NCBI GenBank assembly: GCA_038049695.1
Contig: CP142453.1
Coordinates: 129,591,001 to 129,655,000, forward strand
Direction: 5' to 3'
DNA: 64,000 bases
DNA from: Cinnamomum chago
Lineage: Eukaryota; Streptophyta; Magnoliopsida; Laurales; Lauraceae
The notes beneath the pieces were generated by a model that was not told the DNA's origin, did no database searches, and worked only from the letters and a program-made list of their open reading frames with translations. Below are positions 62,434 to 64,000 of this stretch, one piece after another. Numbering within the stretch: position 1 is the first letter of the stretch; each line of letters opens with the position of its first letter. A program made the position numbers and the translations under genes.

Positions 62434-63320
62434 GCTATCATTAAATCACAGGAAAATTATGAAGATATCAGTAAAATGTAGGCAGATTCAGCATGACAAT
62501 TTCAACAGATCGGTATTAGACCCATTTCATTTGTCCCTAGCTGCTATTCAAAAAATAATTAGACCGTATTCCACCTATTCTCCTATTGTTCATCAATCAG
62601 CAAGACAACCAACTCCAATTGGATGAGATACTGGCGTTGAAGTATCCATGTTTGCAAGATCAATATAGAACAATATACAAACATACAAACTAGACAATAA
62701 CATTTATGGATTTACTGATGCACACTAAACATAAATAAAATGGAATGCACGACCCACCATAGCTCCAGCTGCTGGATTGAACAGAACCCTGAAAACGACT
62801 ACACAGAATGTTTCAAAATGACGCTCTCTCAAACAGTTCTAGGGTATTCATGATGACTGTGGATTTTCGACAGTTCTAGGGTTAACAAGAATGAAATAAA
62901 GGAGAATGGGTACTCGATTGATGAAAGTGGGTTTCTTACAAACCCTTCAAACAGAAAGTTCTTCTATAAGCATTAAAGAAAGCCTGGTTTAGAGACCGGG
63001 TACTCTAATGATGACAAAGGATTTTACAGAGATCTAGGGTTAACAAGAATGCATTAATGGAGATAAATCAATGTTACGATGTCACATTAGAGAAGATAGT
63101 GCATTAAGATGTGTGTTTAATGTACAAACCTACCTCTCAATGAAGTCCAACAACCGATTCACAGAAGTTTTTTTTACATGGTTTTTGAAAGGAAAAAAAT
63201 CGCCATACAATAGTCGAGGAGAGGAATAGGGATGTCGCATAAACGAGAGTTGTGAGCAAAACACATTCGGGACAAGAGAAATAGGGATGTCGCATAACGG
63301 CCGATATCGGCCAATATTAC
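62434..63320. other. Transposase 5' region inside the MULE
   Basis: Non-coding DNA between the transposase ATG and the right terminal repeat. The phrase 'ctagggttaacaagaatg' and neighbouring words recur (near 62875 and 63042), giving a degenerate duplication of about 165 bp. The phrase 'agggatgtcgcataa' recurs at 63228 and 63282. An extra palindrome ggccgatatcggcc lies at 63299-63312, just inside the terminal repeat. Confidence 0.7.
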
Positions 63321-63457
63321 GGCCGATATCGGCCATAGAGCCAAAACACAAAAAAAAATATAAATACAGACCTTGAGGACCTAATCCGATAATACGGTTT
63401 TCTTGGGACCCCATGAGTGGTATAGGGACCTACAGGGATTTATGTGGTAAATTCCTC
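63321..63457 (-). repeat. Right terminal inverted repeat of the MULE
   Basis: The inner edge starts with the palindrome ggccgatatcggcc (63321-63334) and the outer edge ends 'ggtaaattcctc'. It matches 52950-53086 reversed. Confidence 0.95.
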
Positions 63458-63466
63458 TAAAAACAA
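63458..63466. repeat. Right 9-bp target-site duplication of the MULE
   Basis: 'taaaaacaa', identical to 52941-52949. Confidence 0.97.
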
Positions 63467-64000
63467 AGTCTAAAATACCCAAACATTTAGTCATTTACAG
63501 TCAAAAATAAACCTTACCGAATGACACCGAGTCTCTTTACACAATTACATTATAAGAATTCATTGGCCATGTGAACAGGATCCTAACTGAACCAGAGCCT
63601 GATTCACTCTCATTAGCAAATCTGATTATCATTTCCCCGCGCCAAAATGTGATCCTCATACAACAACCGTCTTACGTACACATGGCCCTGACTTATTCTC
63701 CTTATATGTGTGGTCCATGTTTAATTGAATGGTTTAGATCCTGACAACAATGGTGCCCAGCCATTACTTTCACCATCCAAACAATACAACGGTTAGGATC
63801 GTCCCAACACGTATTCTTCCTGCCATAGGCTATACCAAGTGGGACATAGCGCCAAATTGATCACGTAGATAGCTAAACCCCCGACCTGTCGATTGGGTGG
63901 GCCCAGCCGGTGGACCCCACAGCCTGCCACCTGTCGTTTTTGATAGGGGCAAACTCGTCATTTCGTCAATAACAAACTCTTCAGTACAAATGCAACACTT
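63467..64000. other. Right flank of the MULE
   Basis: Non-coding as far as visible. It becomes GC-richer near the window end ('gtgggcccagccggtgg') but no gene start could be supported. Confidence 0.45.

Larger units (their letters stand above)
52950..63457. mobile_element. Complete Mutator-like transposon (MULE), 10,508 bp
   Basis: A DNA transposon of the Mutator superfamily. Defining evidence is a perfect 9-bp target duplication, 137-bp terminal inverted repeats about 94% identical by eye, and an internal MULE transposase gene. It carries a second gene, a plant mobile domain-Ulp1 protease fusion. The two genes face each other, and an inverted array of palindromic units lies between their 3' ends. 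Both open reading frames are intact after splicing by ordinary GT-AG introns, so the copy looks autonomous and recent. Related arrangements are known: rice Kaonashi and melon MULEs carry Ulp1-like genes. I do not know of a published element with this exact combination. Confidence 0.96.

Noticed and set aside
1-64000. CRISPR arrays, bacterial operons, rRNA genes
   Set aside because: None seen; the tandem repeats lack CRISPR geometry and the genes are spliced eukaryotic ones.

Overview
This is a stretch of a plant nuclear genome. Both host genes have plant-type introns and match plant versions of conserved eukaryotic proteins. Introns are long and packed with hAT-type MITEs, LINE, SINE and Ty1/copia remnants. 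The composition and the gene-in-repeat layout fit a large, repeat-rich angiosperm genome. Recurrent 'gtgggccccac'-type text reminded me of magnoliids, but that is only an impression.

Layout. 1-2292 is a tandem array of an ~815-bp unit cut by the window start. 3071-3180 is a class III peroxidase exon fragment. About 3450-4000 may hold the 5' end of a minus-strand transcript. About 5060-5830 is a long-armed inverted-repeat element with an amplified right arm. From 34306 down to 7126 (minus strand) lies a 22-exon gene for the catalytic subunit of the Rab3 GTPase-activating complex (RAB3GAP1-like, about 943 aa). Its introns carry most of the repeats listed. 34307-39330 is intergenic and full of MITEs and minisatellites. 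From 39331 to 49398 (plus strand) lies a six-exon ubiquitin-activating enzyme E1 gene (UBA1-like, 1126 aa, or 1068 aa from the conventional start), transcribed divergently from RAB3GAP1. 49399-52940 is non-coding with a large AT-rich minisatellite.

The most striking object is a complete Mutator-like transposon (MULE) at 52950-63457, 10,508 bp. It has a perfect 9-bp target duplication and 137-bp terminal inverted repeats. It carries two intact convergent genes. The left one (53297-58025, plus) encodes a plant mobile domain fused to a Ulp1/C48-type cysteine protease domain (911 aa). The right one (62433-59882, minus) encodes the MULE transposase (820 aa, with MULE catalytic core, SWIM zinc finger and CCHC knuckle). 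Between their 3' ends sits an array of ten ~95-bp units, six in one orientation and four in the other. Each unit is built around a 36-bp palindromic module whose core also ends both terminal repeats. The arrangement suggests an element that carries its own protease/PMD factor and a built-in hairpin-forming region that could govern termination, transposase binding or self-silencing.

Exon boundaries were placed by reading splice sites and frame by eye. They keep frame throughout, but no transcript data were available.
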